A stretch of DNA of 64,000 bases from positions 52,507 through 116,506 of IMG/VR virus record IMGVR_UViG_3300049489_000477; one strand, given 5' to 3'. The notes under the pieces are model-generated. The model was given only the letters and a program-made list of their open reading frames with translations, did not search any database and was not told where the DNA came from. The position numbers and the translations under genes are program-made. Origin of the DNA: a virus. Below, piece after piece: positions 1-8,737 of this stretch; positions within the stretch are counted from its first letter, which is position 1, and each line of letters starts with the position of its first letter.

Positions 1-818
1 AACTTCTCCTTGAGAATTTTAAGCTTCGATTCTTGTTCAGCTATGATCTTATCTTTTTCTTCGTCTAGTTTTCGTAACTTCTTTTCCTTTTCGATTTCTG
101 ATGGTGTTTTATTATTGTTATCATCTAGCTCTTTGTTGAGGCTCTTTGCTAAACTCTTTACTTCCGTATCAGATAATTTTTCGCCCTTGTTTATTTTCGC
201 CATCAATTTTTCAACGGTAGAATTGACGGCTTTAAATTGGTTATCTATCTTATTGGTTAATTCTTTGTGATTTTCTTTGGCTGTTTTCTGAAAATCTTGA
301 AATGTTGGTAGCAACTTTTCTTCTTGCTTAGGTTCTACATGTGACTTTGGGGCAATCAACTTCGACATGCCGCCAAACATGCTCTGAATCGACTTACCAA
401 GTGATTGCTCAATACTTGCTTGTGTTGCTGGGGCTGAATGGTCTTTAGCAAAATATCCAAATGCATCGCTTGCGACTGACCTGGCTCCTGTTACGCCACC
501 CGAAAGATACTTTTCACCAAATACCTTGAATTCACCTTTTATTTTGGCTAATGTTTCTTCTTTATCTTTATCTCTTTGCTTTTTAAATTCATTAAGTATT
601 TCGTCTGATAGTTGCTGTGGTGTCTTCTGTTTGCTTTGAGCTTCGAATTTTTCTTTTAATGCTTTGATGGTATTTTCACTACCGCCAAATTTTGTCATCA
701 ATTCAGCCATTGATGCAGAAAGAATATGCATCTCATGCCGCATGTCCATTAATGCTTGCTTCATGAGGTCTTGGTCAGACACCCCTATTTGATCAGCAAT
801 AATGCGACTATCAGCCAT
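1..818 (-). CDS. Probable tape measure / hub protein (gp29-like), 5' part only
   Basis: An open frame of about 272 codons starts at ATG 818 and runs off the left window edge without a stop, so the gene is partial. GAGG six bases before the ATG supports this start, which lies just after the stop of the preceding frameshift extension. The visible part is rich in Lys, Glu and Gln and looks mostly helical, with coiled-coil-like stretches and no catalytic motif. The call rests mainly on position: it follows tube, sheath and a tail-chaperone pair with a slippery site, where long-tailed phages place the tape measure that sets tail length. A baseplate hub protein is the main alternative. A late-promoter box lies about 170 bases upstream. 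Confidence 0.6.
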   Translation of the reverse strand, partial: MADSRIIADQIGVSDQDLMKQALMDMRHEMHILSASMAELMTKFGGSENTIKALKEKFEAQSKQKTPQQLSDEILNEFKKQRDKDKEETLAKIKGEFKVFGEKYLSGGVTGARSVASDAFGYFAKDHSAPATQASIEQSLGKSIQSMFGGMSKLIAPKSHVEPKQEEKLLPTFQDFQKTAKENHKELTNKIDNQFKAVNSTVEKLMAKINKGEKLSDTEVKSLAKSLNKELDDNNNKTPSEIEKEKKLRKLDEEKDKIIAEQESKLKILKEK

Positions 819-820
819 AA

Positions 821-1072
821 TTAACCTCGAATTGCCTTATAAAGATTGGTTATACCTTCAATGATAAGTTCATTCATTTGTTCTTTTTCTCTTGTTTCAT
901 CGTTTCTTTTCTCTTCGTATGTGTTTTTAAAAGTAAACGAATGGAAAATAAACTCAAAAAACTCTAGTTCTTCCGCCTGATGTATATTTATACAACCTTC
1001 GGAATTTTTTATAAGCTCAAGAATATCACGAAGCAATTCGAGGTAATATTCTCGTTCAATTGTTATTTTATA
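821..1072 (-). CDS. Frameshift extension of the tail assembly chaperone (GT-like)
   Basis: This frame is in -1 relation to the gene that ends at 1063 and has no convincing start of its own: its first in-frame start-like codon is a TTG at 1036 without a good ribosome-binding site. Read from the slippery run at 1072-1078 it is open for 83 codons and gives a fusion of about 342 residues. The extension begins YKITIEREYYLELLRD and is acidic and helical. Lambda-type G/GT chaperones use this arrangement: a minor frameshifted product, the tape measure immediately downstream. That it is made by frameshifting is inference; independent translation from the TTG is the alternative. Confidence 0.6.
   Translation of the reverse strand, partial: YKITIEREYYLELLRDILELIKNSEGCINIHQAEELEFFEFIFHSFTFKNTYEEKRNDETREKEQMNELIIEGITNLYKAIRG
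985..992 (-). promoter_or_regulatory. Possible late promoter ahead of the tape measure
   Basis: Minus strand TATAAATA inside the frameshift extension, about 167 bases before the tape-measure ATG at 818. Being within coding sequence it may be chance, but the octamer is exact and the gene is a typical late one. Confidence 0.4.
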
Positions 1073-1848
1073 AAAAAATCAATAAACTTGACCTCATCTT
1101 TACTCTGTTGTTGACAATGAACGCATGTAAAGTCCATTTCTAAAAATGTTCCAAAACCTTTGATCTGCGCGAAGTAGTTTTTTATGCGTTCAAAATCATC
1201 CAGGGTCAACGATTCAGCAAATTCAACTCTTTCTTTTATAGATGGTGTTACTTCTTTCTTCACATCATCAATAGATACCGTTATTGCTTTGATTGTAGAT
1301 GCCAAGAAAATAAAATTCTTCTCTACCTCACTCGTTACCTTGGAATCCTTAATATATTTCTCTATTTCAAGGTTGTCGCCACGCGACAGCAAGCCGACTG
1401 CGAAGGAAACATCACCGTTTTTAGAAACAATAACATTCGTTTGCTCTGGTTCTTTAAAAAACTTGGTCGTGATGTTTGTAAATGGGAATTTTACATCAAC
1501 ATTTGTCTTACCGCATGCTGAACATACATGGTCTATGGAGGCGTAGTCAAATTCCGTTGAATTTTTTCGTATTTCAGTCAAAATCTGCTGCCGTTCTTGA
1601 TCTACTAGCTTTTTAGCATCAATGGGCACTTCATCATCGGTTGCTGCGTATTTTTCAATAAGTTTGTCTGCAAAGGCATCAATAGCCGTCTCATCAGAAC
1701 CTTCCAGCACCTTTAAAAATTCCTTTTTGTCTCGTATTTTTATAGGGCGAAGCAAAATTTCTTTCCCGCTATAACATAATGTGACGGGCTTTGGTGCCGC
1801 TTTTGTTAAATACGCTTTTTTAATATCAGACATATTAATATCAGACAT
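1063..1848 (-). CDS. 26: gp26-like baseplate/tail assembly chaperone
   Basis: A 261-residue protein with two Cys pairs, CSACGKT near residue 109 and CVHCQQQ near residue 245, which look like split zinc-binding knuckles. It resembles the T4 gp26 baseplate family, though longer than T4 gp26 (about 208 residues). The gene lies between the tail-tube genes and the tape measure and ends two codons after a slippery T-run, so it probably acts as a tail assembly chaperone binding the tape measure. The first ten residues contain a direct repeat, MSDIN MSDIK, so the second ATG could also serve. A TATAAT box at 1871-1876 and AAGGGG ahead of the first ATG support the first start. Confidence 0.6.
   Translation of the reverse strand: MSDINMSDIKKAYLTKAAPKPVTLCYSGKEILLRPIKIRDKKEFLKVLEGSDETAIDAFADKLIEKYAATDDEVPIDAKKLVDQERQQILTEIRKNSTEFDYASIDHVCSACGKTNVDVKFPFTNITTKFFKEPEQTNVIVSKNGDVSFAVGLLSRGDNLEIEKYIKDSKVTSEVEKNFIFLASTIKAITVSIDDVKKEVTPSIKERVEFAESLTLDDFERIKNYFAQIKGFGTFLEMDFTCVHCQQQSKDEVKFIDFFIK
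1072..1078 (-). promoter_or_regulatory. Putative -1 ribosomal frameshift site (T TTT TTT)
   Basis: The coding strand reads GAT TTT TTT ATA AAA TAA. Seven T residues form a perfect -1 slippery heptamer (both tRNAs re-pair with UUU), two codons before the zero-frame stop at 1063-1065. The -1 frame is open from here to 821. No strong downstream stem was identified by eye. It lies directly upstream of the tape-measure-like gene, where a conserved frameshift is known in many tailed phages. Confidence 0.6.
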
Positions 1849-1870
1849 GAGATATCCCCTTGTTGTTTAA

Positions 1871-1876
1871 ATTATA
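1871..1876 (-). promoter_or_regulatory. Host-type -10 box for the gp26-like gene
   Basis: The minus strand reads GGGTATAATTTAAAC about 22 bases before the ATG at 1848, with AAGGGG between. It lies in the short gap after the tube paralogue. There is no clear -35 box. Confidence 0.45.
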
Positions 1877-1907
1877 CCCTAAAAACCAATTACTTTTTAT
1901 AAGAAAA

Positions 1908-2495
1908 TTAGTCGGTAGGTCTGTTGTTTGTTTGTTTTGGCTCTTGTTTATTTGACGGACTAAACAACTCTATTGTGTAGAAATCATATGTAAAATTAAC
2001 ATTAAAATGAGCCAAATCATTAGATGCGTTGTTTAATTCGTACCCACCAACCTTGCGTGGGAAGAAACCATTCATGGTATATTTGCAAACTGGTTGACCA
2101 ACTCTATTCAATTGATATACATGCGCAATTCTCTTGTATGACTTTTGCGTGGCAGCAGCTTTGCGGTTAAAATCCCATGCCAAAGATGACCATGCCAGAA
2201 AAGTTGATCGCAAAATATACGAATCGTCTGACCAAAATGTAACCGCCCAATCATCATCAAATCGTATACCCTCAACTGCCTTTATACTGAGATGTTGAAA
2301 CTCTATATTTTTTGATTTTAACTCGAAATTTGGTAAAGTTAGTGTTTGTGCAAATGCTGTTAATGTCGTTTTATCATCGGGTACGATACCAATGGCTGGT
2401 ATTTCGATAGCAAACATGTAAGAACGAGCAAAATCGCCGCCCAAAGCGGCGATTTTTTCTCTAAAACCTACAAGATTGATGTTGTGTATAGTCAT
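1908..2495 (-). CDS. Tail tube protein paralogue (gp19-like, second copy)
   Basis: A 195-residue protein of the T4 gp19 tail-tube family and clear paralogue of the next gene upstream. Both share NLVGFR near the N-terminus, the DFARSYMF / DWSRSFMF segment, and FNVNFTYDFYT near the C-terminus. It may be a second tube subunit, a tube-initiating ring (as gp48/gp54 are in T4) or a terminal ring. It differs from its neighbour in lacking a Shine-Dalgarno sequence: a TGGTATAAT box ends six bases before the ATG, so it may be made from a leaderless mRNA. The C-terminal 20 residues are polar and probably disordered. Confidence 0.8.
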   Translation of the reverse strand: MTIHNINLVGFREKIAALGGDFARSYMFAIEIPAIGIVPDDKTTLTAFAQTLTLPNFELKSKNIEFQHLSIKAVEGIRFDDDWAVTFWSDDSYILRSTFLAWSSLAWDFNRKAAATQKSYKRIAHVYQLNRVGQPVCKYTMNGFFPRKVGGYELNNASNDLAHFNVNFTYDFYTIELFSPSNKQEPKQTNNRPTD

Positions 2496-2501
2496 AAAAG
2501 A

Positions 2502-2507
2502 ATTATA
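2502..2507 (-). promoter_or_regulatory. Extended -10 box, predicted leaderless start
   Basis: The minus strand reads TGGTATAAT, then TCTTTT, then ATG at 2495. With the hexamer at -12 to -7, position +1 falls on the A of the ATG. No ribosome-binding site is present. Confidence 0.5.
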
Positions 2508-2535
2508 CCAACAAAACCAACAACATTAAGCGTTT

Positions 2536-3201
2536 TTATGCGTCTATTGGTCTGTTCGCTACCTGTGCTGGCTCGTCTGTGTTAACTTCATTACTTGGAA
2601 TGTTACGGTTAGGTGCAGATACAACCGCTCTTTCACTGTTATCACTTCCAATGTTGACTGCCTTGGCGTTAGCACCAGTAGCTACGGTATAGAAGTCATA
2701 TGTAAATGTTACATTAAACTTCGCTGGTTCTACATCGTCGTGTCCCAACTTTGGTGATTCAACGATACTTGGGAACAAACCATAGAAGGCATAAACCAAT
2801 ACTGGTGATCCAAGACGATCAAGCTGGCTTACATATATCTTATCCTTCTTATAGCTGGTAAGAGCAGCCCCTTCCATCGTTCCTGGGTCATGAATATACG
2901 AGGTCCAGCGAAGGAGGTTTCCGCGAAGAGCCTGCGCTTCATCAGCCAAGCACTCGACTTGCCATGTTTGGTCAAATTCGACTACCGATGCGACTTGCAT
3001 CTTCATGCCTTGGAAACCGATTGGACTCGTCTTGACCTTGTACGCAGGAAGAGTTATTGATCGAACCATCATTGATAATGTGTTCGTTCCAGCATCATCA
3101 AGCCACTGTGGCATGTCGATTTTGAACATGAATGACCTGGACCAATCTCCAAGTACAGTTCTAAATCCTACCAAGTTCTGGTTAAAAGCTTTGATTGCCA
3201 T
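2536..3201 (-). CDS. 19: Tail tube protein gp19
   Basis: A 221-residue homologue of T4 gp19, whose hexamers stack into the inner tail tube. It starts MAIKAFNQNLVGFRTVLGDW and contains the family-typical FNVTFTYDFYTV near residue 165. It is longer than T4 gp19 (163 residues), mainly from a polar C-terminal tail after residue 175. It lies 22 bases downstream of the sheath gene, as in T4, with AAGGAG before the ATG. Of the two paralogues this is the likelier main tube subunit because it is directly coupled to the sheath gene. Confidence 0.88.
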   Translation of the reverse strand: MAIKAFNQNLVGFRTVLGDWSRSFMFKIDMPQWLDDAGTNTLSMMVRSITLPAYKVKTSPIGFQGMKMQVASVVEFDQTWQVECLADEAQALRGNLLRWTSYIHDPGTMEGAALTSYKKDKIYVSQLDRLGSPVLVYAFYGLFPSIVESPKLGHDDVEPAKFNVTFTYDFYTVATGANAKAVNIGSDNSERAVVSAPNRNIPSNEVNTDEPAQVANRPIDA

Positions 3202-3223
3202 TGTTTTTTACTCCTTAATTAGA

Positions 3224-5236
3224 TTAGCCTCTGCCGACCAACTCTTGGAAATTGACTCCAGTAGCTACAGCGGTGAATATGAGCTTGATGAACTCTATTA
3301 CACGAACTGGCTTTACTAATATTTCAGCGACGAATTCGTTACGGTCGATGACTTCTGGTGTGTTGTTTCTTTCGTCAGCAACAACCAAGTAGTCATAGAC
3401 GCCGCGCTTGGCTTTGATTTCAGCAAGGAAGTTGTTGACACTGTTGCTGAAGCGTGAGCGTGTAACTTCATCATTCAACTCGAATATGTAGTAGCGAGCA
3501 AGTCTCTCGATTGAACGCTCCAAGTAGAGGAACAAACGACGGACATTGACGCGATCAAATGCCGATGGCTTGGCTTGAAGTGTCTTTTGACCCCAGATAA
3601 CGATACCTTGACCAAGGAACTTCACAATAGGATTGATACGGTTCTGGTAAAGGATATCGCGTTGTGCCTGTGTAGGATTGACGATGGTATCAATGACATT
3701 ATCAATGATGCCACGGTTCAAGCCGGCAGGTGCCCACCACTGTGCGTATGCGAAGTCGGTACGGGCATATGTTGCGCCGACGAAGCCGGTTGCTGGGATC
3801 CAGCGTTCCTTCTCGCCATAGTTATCAAATATCTTGAAGTAGTTTCCGTAGATAGCGGAATAGCTACTGTTGATATTCAAGTCACCAGCAACATAGTTAG
3901 CCATCTTGGTGTAAACTTGATCAACGACCTTCTTGGTTGTTGGGTTTACCATGATGGTTTCTGGTACATTCAATATTGCGAAGCAATCCTTACGGATGTT
4001 CTTGGCAAGATTGTCCATTTCTCTCTTGACATTATCCGAGTAATCGGCATCCAAGAGAAGGTCTACTTGCTGAGATTCCTTGTTTCCAAAGAACTTCTGC
4101 CATGCACCGAAGATTTCACCTTCGAGTTGACCAAGACCAGGATCTGCGTCAAGAACACCATCGTGTGATGCATCCGAGTAACCAGCCAATCCGTCTGCTC
4201 CCATAAGTGGGGTACGACCAATAGACCATGTTACTTCGATAGCATCTGAGGATTCTTCACTTGTACCGGTAAATACATTAAGGTACTTGTTGTTTCCGTT
4301 GATAACGGATGGACCAAACATGTTGTTACCGTATCCGTCTCTCTGTTCTGGATTGGTCGAAACCATATATACATCGTCTAATGTATCATTTTCGTTGAAC
4401 ACATAGAAGAGGTATGTATCGTAGAAGTATACTGGATTGCCTGACATGTCGTATGATACGACTGTTGGTTCTGGACCATATTCTGGTGAGGTATAGTTGC
4501 CCAACATGACTGAATCGACAGCCCAGCCAGCCGATGTGTTGCTTGTATCAACTTGACCGCCGCCAGTGCGTGGTTGTGCGACAATGACATCATCACGGAG
4601 AGATGGAGCGCGGCTCAAAAGAGCATCGCCCGATGTTCCCGACCAATACATAGCAATAATTGCTTGACGATCTGAATCAAGAACGGCTTGTGCCAAGTCG
4701 CGCTTGAGGTTTTGAAGTGTCTTGTATTCGAAATTCGAAACAACGGAGAATGAAATGTTTTCGTAGAATGGACCAGCGCCAACTGCGTACACATGGAACA
4801 ACTTTTCAGCACCAGATACGTCAAGAGGTCCACCAGTTGTTGTAGCGGTTCCGACAGAATCATACACAAGAGGATATTGCTCAACCTTCATTGGTTCTGG
4901 TTGTGCAGTCAAATCACCCTGTGGTTGGGTTGATGTTGGTGGTGTGAAACCAACGACTACACCAGCCGCATTACGAGTAGAATCTTCAATACGAACAACC
5001 TTGAGGGCGCTCGAAGCCTCGGAGAACTTCAGCGCAGTCCAAGCGAACTTGTAGTTAACATCATCTGGCTTACCAAAAACTTCTATATAGTTACTTGGGC
5101 TTGTGATGTCTACAATTTGATTAACTGGACCTTTAGTTGAGTGAACAACTATCGCACCCGTTGACGAGGTGACCGTTTCAATACGGAGTGTTCCGTCGCG
5201 CTCGATTACTTCTACGCCTGGAGAAAGAAGTGTCAT
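3224..5236 (-). CDS. 18: Contractile tail sheath protein gp18
   Basis: A 670-residue homologue of T4 gp18 (659 residues), the sheath subunit that contracts around the tube at infection. The N-terminus MTLLSPGVEVIERD and the C-terminal half, including WAPAGLNRG near residue 500 and an arginine-rich FDRVNVRRLFLYLERSIE segment, are typical of the family. The C-terminal part forms the conserved core and the middle part the variable surface domains. It has its own late-promoter box at 5263-5270 and AGGAG before the ATG, fitting very high late expression. It sits between the large terminase and the tube gene, as in T4. Confidence 0.95.
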   Translation of the reverse strand: MTLLSPGVEVIERDGTLRIETVTSSTGAIVVHSTKGPVNQIVDITSPSNYIEVFGKPDDVNYKFAWTALKFSEASSALKVVRIEDSTRNAAGVVVGFTPPTSTQPQGDLTAQPEPMKVEQYPLVYDSVGTATTTGGPLDVSGAEKLFHVYAVGAGPFYENISFSVVSNFEYKTLQNLKRDLAQAVLDSDRQAIIAMYWSGTSGDALLSRAPSLRDDVIVAQPRTGGGQVDTSNTSAGWAVDSVMLGNYTSPEYGPEPTVVSYDMSGNPVYFYDTYLFYVFNENDTLDDVYMVSTNPEQRDGYGNNMFGPSVINGNNKYLNVFTGTSEESSDAIEVTWSIGRTPLMGADGLAGYSDASHDGVLDADPGLGQLEGEIFGAWQKFFGNKESQQVDLLLDADYSDNVKREMDNLAKNIRKDCFAILNVPETIMVNPTTKKVVDQVYTKMANYVAGDLNINSSYSAIYGNYFKIFDNYGEKERWIPATGFVGATYARTDFAYAQWWAPAGLNRGIIDNVIDTIVNPTQAQRDILYQNRINPIVKFLGQGIVIWGQKTLQAKPSAFDRVNVRRLFLYLERSIERLARYYIFELNDEVTRSRFSNSVNNFLAEIKAKRGVYDYLVVADERNNTPEVIDRNEFVAEILVKPVRVIEFIKLIFTAVATGVNFQELVGRG

Positions 5237-5262
5237 AATTTACTCTCCTATTATCTTGATTA

Positions 5263-5270
5263 TATTTATA
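5263..5270 (-). promoter_or_regulatory. T4-type late promoter for gene 18
   Basis: Minus strand TATAAATA, the exact T4 late -10 octamer read by the gp55 sigma with the sliding clamp. It lies 27 bases before the ATG of the sheath gene, in the gap after the terminase gene. Confidence 0.8.
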
Positions 5271-5336
5271 TGCCTTATGTGTTTATCTTTTGGATTTTTT
5301 ATATGCATCGATAAACCACCAACATTTAAATATTTA

Positions 5337-6947
5337 TCAGATTCTCCCTAGCTGCTTTTTGAAAATATCCTTGTCTGACAGTGGGCGCACATATTTATTG
5401 AAGCTCTTAAGAATATCTTCATCTGTTTCGGCGTTTGGATTGTTTTCTTTAGTTTGTGCCGCCTTGCCAGCATAATACATGAAATCGTCTTGATAGTAGC
5501 GGGATCGTAAGGCATATGATACCCAATATGCCGATGAAATCGTATCGTCGTGTAGATTTCGACCCACTCTTGCTTTAAAAACTCCTGGGGTTACTTCTTC
5601 AAAATAGGTGAGTTCTGTGTACATATCACGCGACCGGATGCGTATCTTTCCACATTCCACATCATCTTTAAAAAAGTTTAAAGCCATAGGCTTGGTTTTT
5701 ACATTGGCATTTATGCCATGTTCTGCTCGTTCATAGTCAAAAAAGACATTTTCATACTCTTTATCGTGATAAAGAACCTTACACACGACTTCACCAGTTG
5801 TGTTGTTTTCCACAATGACCATTGGGTTATTGAACATAGGGGTTAACTTGAAAAGAACATCAATAAAATCAAATAACACAATATCATTTTTCCTGAATAT
5901 GCCAACTTGCTCAAAACACTGAGTTGTATTGAACTCGGTAACATCAAAAATGTTTATTACAGAGAAGTCTGTGTTGTTTCCAGCACCTTTAGATACATCG
6001 ACACCAAATGCATACAATCTTCCCTTCTGTGGTTGCTTCCACATATGAAGACCTTCTTCGGTGATATATGCTGCGTCACTTACTTGTTCAGCGAGACGCA
6101 AAAGAGCCTCACCAGAAATAAGTGTATTTGTTGATCCAGTGAAACTACATTCATGTTCTTGATTAAAACGAACCTTACCAAGTATTGCCAATGTTGTATC
6201 GTGCCACGCTTGATCACGATCAGGATGTCTATCCCACTTGACCTTTTTAGAGACGAATGGGTTGGTTATACCATTGATGACTTTTCCAGCGCCAGTGAAT
6301 ATTTCATAGAACTTACCAGTTGATCCGTTTGGTGTAGATACCATGATCATACGACCACCTGTGCTGATGGTCGGGAATACGGATGTGAAGAAGTTTTCTG
6401 CTATTTCTTGTGGCACATGCGCGAACTCATCGAGAGCGAGAAGAGATAACGATTCACCACGGAACGAATCTTCAGCGGTTGTTCCGCCCATGATGGTCGA
6501 TCCGTTATCAAAACCTATTACTGTCTGGTCCCACTTTTCTGCGCCTGGCTTCAAGAAATCCGGCATTTCAAGATATGCCGTCTTAATATCTTTCATAAGA
6601 CTCTTTGCCGACGCTTCTTTGTTCGACAAAATACCAACGGTCTTATCGACATCAAACATGGCAAGCCACAACATATAAATGGACAGACATGTTGACTTAC
6701 CAAGCTGACGCCCGAAATTTAGAACGATGAATCTGTGTTCAACGAATGCAAGTAATGTCTCAATTTGGTAATCGAATAATTTGATGATGTGCTTGCCGCG
6801 TTTTTCTTCGATAACCGTAAAATACTTTTCGGCAAAGTAAATAATATCTTTGGAGCATTTCTTTATTTCGTTGATCTGCTCTGTCGTAAACTCTGTATCA
6901 GAATTTGGACGCTTAAGACCTTTTACTTTATCATAACTTACGGGCAT
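5337..6947 (-). CDS. 17: Terminase large subunit gp17
   Basis: A 536-residue DNA-packaging motor with N-terminal ATPase and C-terminal nuclease. The Walker A-like GRQLGKST lies near residue 80 and Walker B plus catalytic Glu, LLALDEFAH, near residue 170. The RNase H-fold nuclease begins with GVDVSKGAGNNTDF near residue 310, and a later HDDTISSAYW gives further acidic residues. T4 gp17 has 610 residues; this one is shorter but has all core motifs and no intein. It overlaps the small-terminase stop at its start codon, giving coupled translation. Confidence 0.95.
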   Translation of the reverse strand: MPVSYDKVKGLKRPNSDTEFTTEQINEIKKCSKDIIYFAEKYFTVIEEKRGKHIIKLFDYQIETLLAFVEHRFIVLNFGRQLGKSTCLSIYMLWLAMFDVDKTVGILSNKEASAKSLMKDIKTAYLEMPDFLKPGAEKWDQTVIGFDNGSTIMGGTTAEDSFRGESLSLLALDEFAHVPQEIAENFFTSVFPTISTGGRMIMVSTPNGSTGKFYEIFTGAGKVINGITNPFVSKKVKWDRHPDRDQAWHDTTLAILGKVRFNQEHECSFTGSTNTLISGEALLRLAEQVSDAAYITEEGLHMWKQPQKGRLYAFGVDVSKGAGNNTDFSVINIFDVTEFNTTQCFEQVGIFRKNDIVLFDFIDVLFKLTPMFNNPMVIVENNTTGEVVCKVLYHDKEYENVFFDYERAEHGINANVKTKPMALNFFKDDVECGKIRIRSRDMYTELTYFEEVTPGVFKARVGRNLHDDTISSAYWVSYALRSRYYQDDFMYYAGKAAQTKENNPNAETDEDILKSFNKYVRPLSDKDIFKKQLGRI

Positions 6948-7525
6948 TAAGTATCCTTCTTCTCAACAACCTCTGCTGTTGCTTCGACAATCTTCTCTTC
7001 CTTTTCGGCTTGCTTCAATGCTCGAATAAGGTCGCCTGTCGATCCAACATGAACGATGTTATTAACTGTCTTACCTTGCTCACCACCAAATATACTTGCT
7101 TTATTGACGATGGACTCTGCCTTCATTCTATTAATGCCGACCTTTTCGCGCTCAATGCGTAATTTCTCTTCGTCTAATTCGACATTTTTTAGACCGTCCA
7201 AGGCTTGTGTTACGGAATTGGCGGCGGCTGCCAATGCTTCTACATTTTTATAGTCGCCGGTCATACCAGCTTCTTCTTGCATGATACGAACAGCCATCAT
7301 ACTTGTTTCGGCAACTTCACGATATAGATCCTTGATGAAATCCTTGTCTTGTTCGTATGTTGCACGCTTCTTTTCAAACTGATCCTTAATGGCTTTGAGT
7401 TTCTTCTGCCGTTCCTCATACATTCTTTTCTTCTCATTGTCGGTAGACTCGACATTTAACTTGTTAATATCATCAGCGATACCAAGTGCCTTTTCTATAC
7501 TCTTTGTTGATGGTGCCTTTGCCAT
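6947..7525 (-). CDS. 16: Terminase small subunit gp16
   Basis: A 192-residue protein upstream of and overlapping the large terminase, where T4 has gene 16. It is highly charged and mostly helical. A central predicted coiled coil (about residues 30-70) is followed by an Ala-rich helix and a second helix pair near residues 120-140, fitting the gp16 oligomerising core. The small terminase recognises phage DNA and regulates gp17. Assignment rests on position, size and helical pattern; sequence conservation in this family is low. Confidence 0.82.
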   Translation of the reverse strand: MAKAPSTKSIEKALGIADDINKLNVESTDNEKKRMYEERQKKLKAIKDQFEKKRATYEQDKDFIKDLYREVAETSMMAVRIMQEEAGMTGDYKNVEALAAAANSVTQALDGLKNVELDEEKLRIEREKVGINRMKAESIVNKASIFGGEQGKTVNNIVHVGSTGDLIRALKQAEKEEKIVEATAEVVEKKDT

Positions 7526-7540
7526 AAAATCCCCTATATA

Positions 7541-8737
7541 TTATACATCATCTGGATTGCTATTATACTTCTGATATGCGTACCAAACAACCGAGTATGA
7601 AGTATCTGGCGGAATAGCTGATAATCTTACTTGGAATTGACCAGGCTGGATATTCTCGAAATTCGTGATTGTAAACGGCGCTGTTCCCTGTTTTGTATTG
7701 ATAATAGCTTGTGGAATATATTCTGGAGCGTTCTGGAGCGTTGTGCTTGTAATTGTGATGATATCTGTGGTTCCGTCCAACTTTACCTCACCATACGCAA
7801 GTGGCGGTGGTGGTGTTGATGTTGGTGGCATAATGTCTTGTTTCGAAACTTGGCAATTCCAGAAAGGTTCGTATTGATTTGCTATCTGTGAATGCTCTGG
7901 ATCAGAGAACTTCTTAATGTAATTGACAATATCTGCATCATAATCATAGAAACAGTATCCAGATGTGGCAGATGTTTGGGCACTATCGCTATCGACTGTT
8001 TGTGAAACGGTTTGCTCACCCAAATCAACGCCAGGTGTGCGAGGTTCAGTAACTGCCGAGTATCTGACTGTGACTTTCTTAATCGGATCAGCCACTGGTT
8101 CTTCTGGCTTGTAGAGGTTACATTCGACATCAAAATTGAAAGAATATGTCAAGAACTTCGAGCGGAATTCTTTTTCTGGTATGTCGGGATTGAATTGAGC
8201 AGATTCGGCTGTTTTTACAACTCTTATCTTTCTTCCTATGCCAATTCCCTTTTCATACATTTCAAGATATATTTCTGGATGTATAAATGAATCGATATTC
8301 TCAATGATTTGAACCAAGTGGTCCATATACTTAGCCCATACGATGACATCGAATGACAACTTATATGGTATGGTCTGCATATCCAAATGCTGCTTCTCAA
8401 GCGGCTTTGAAGTTCCCGGCTGTTGAAGATATTCCACATATATCTTTCTCTTCTCACGAATACCTCTCATGCGTTCCTTGTCCAAACCCATCGACTTCCA
8501 TTGAATTGAAATCAACGGAAGCACATTTTCGTTGTCACGCATCAAATATGGATTGGAGGTATTGTTATTCATGAGCATCTGAATAACTTTTTCTTTGTAA
8601 GTCAGCTTGACAGGAACTGGTACCCGTCCAGTGGCTTTACCATTCTCATCAAAATCGAAGACTTCCATTTCATCAAAAATGGACGCGAATAGAAGAACAT
8701 GTGTGTGAAGGACATGGTTATAAAACCAATTACGCAT
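7541..8737 (-). CDS. 15: Tail completion / sheath stabiliser gp15
   Basis: A 398-residue homologue of T4 gp15 (272 residues), the ring that caps the tail and joins it to the neck. The first 220 residues match the family: MRNWFYNHVLHTHVLLFASIF at the start, a long helical middle and YSFNFDVECNLYKPEEP near residue 205 (T4 has a similar strand ending in MYPP). Residues about 225-398 are an addition with a proline-rich linker near residue 300 and a beta-rich end that T4 gp15 lacks. The gene overlaps its upstream neighbour by eight bases. Confidence 0.85.
   Translation of the reverse strand: MRNWFYNHVLHTHVLLFASIFDEMEVFDFDENGKATGRVPVPVKLTYKEKVIQMLMNNNTSNPYLMRDNENVLPLISIQWKSMGLDKERMRGIREKRKIYVEYLQQPGTSKPLEKQHLDMQTIPYKLSFDVIVWAKYMDHLVQIIENIDSFIHPEIYLEMYEKGIGIGRKIRVVKTAESAQFNPDIPEKEFRSKFLTYSFNFDVECNLYKPEEPVADPIKKVTVRYSAVTEPRTPGVDLGEQTVSQTVDSDSAQTSATSGYCFYDYDADIVNYIKKFSDPEHSQIANQYEPFWNCQVSKQDIMPPTSTPPPPLAYGEVKLDGTTDIITITSTTLQNAPEYIPQAIINTKQGTAPFTITNFENIQPGQFQVRLSAIPPDTSYSVVWYAYQKYNSNPDDV

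Noticed and set aside
3575-4168. Plus-strand open frame of 197 codons opposite the sheath gene
   Set aside because: Antisense shadow of gp18: no ribosome-binding site, Cys-rich implausible composition, and the opposite strand carries a clear family match.
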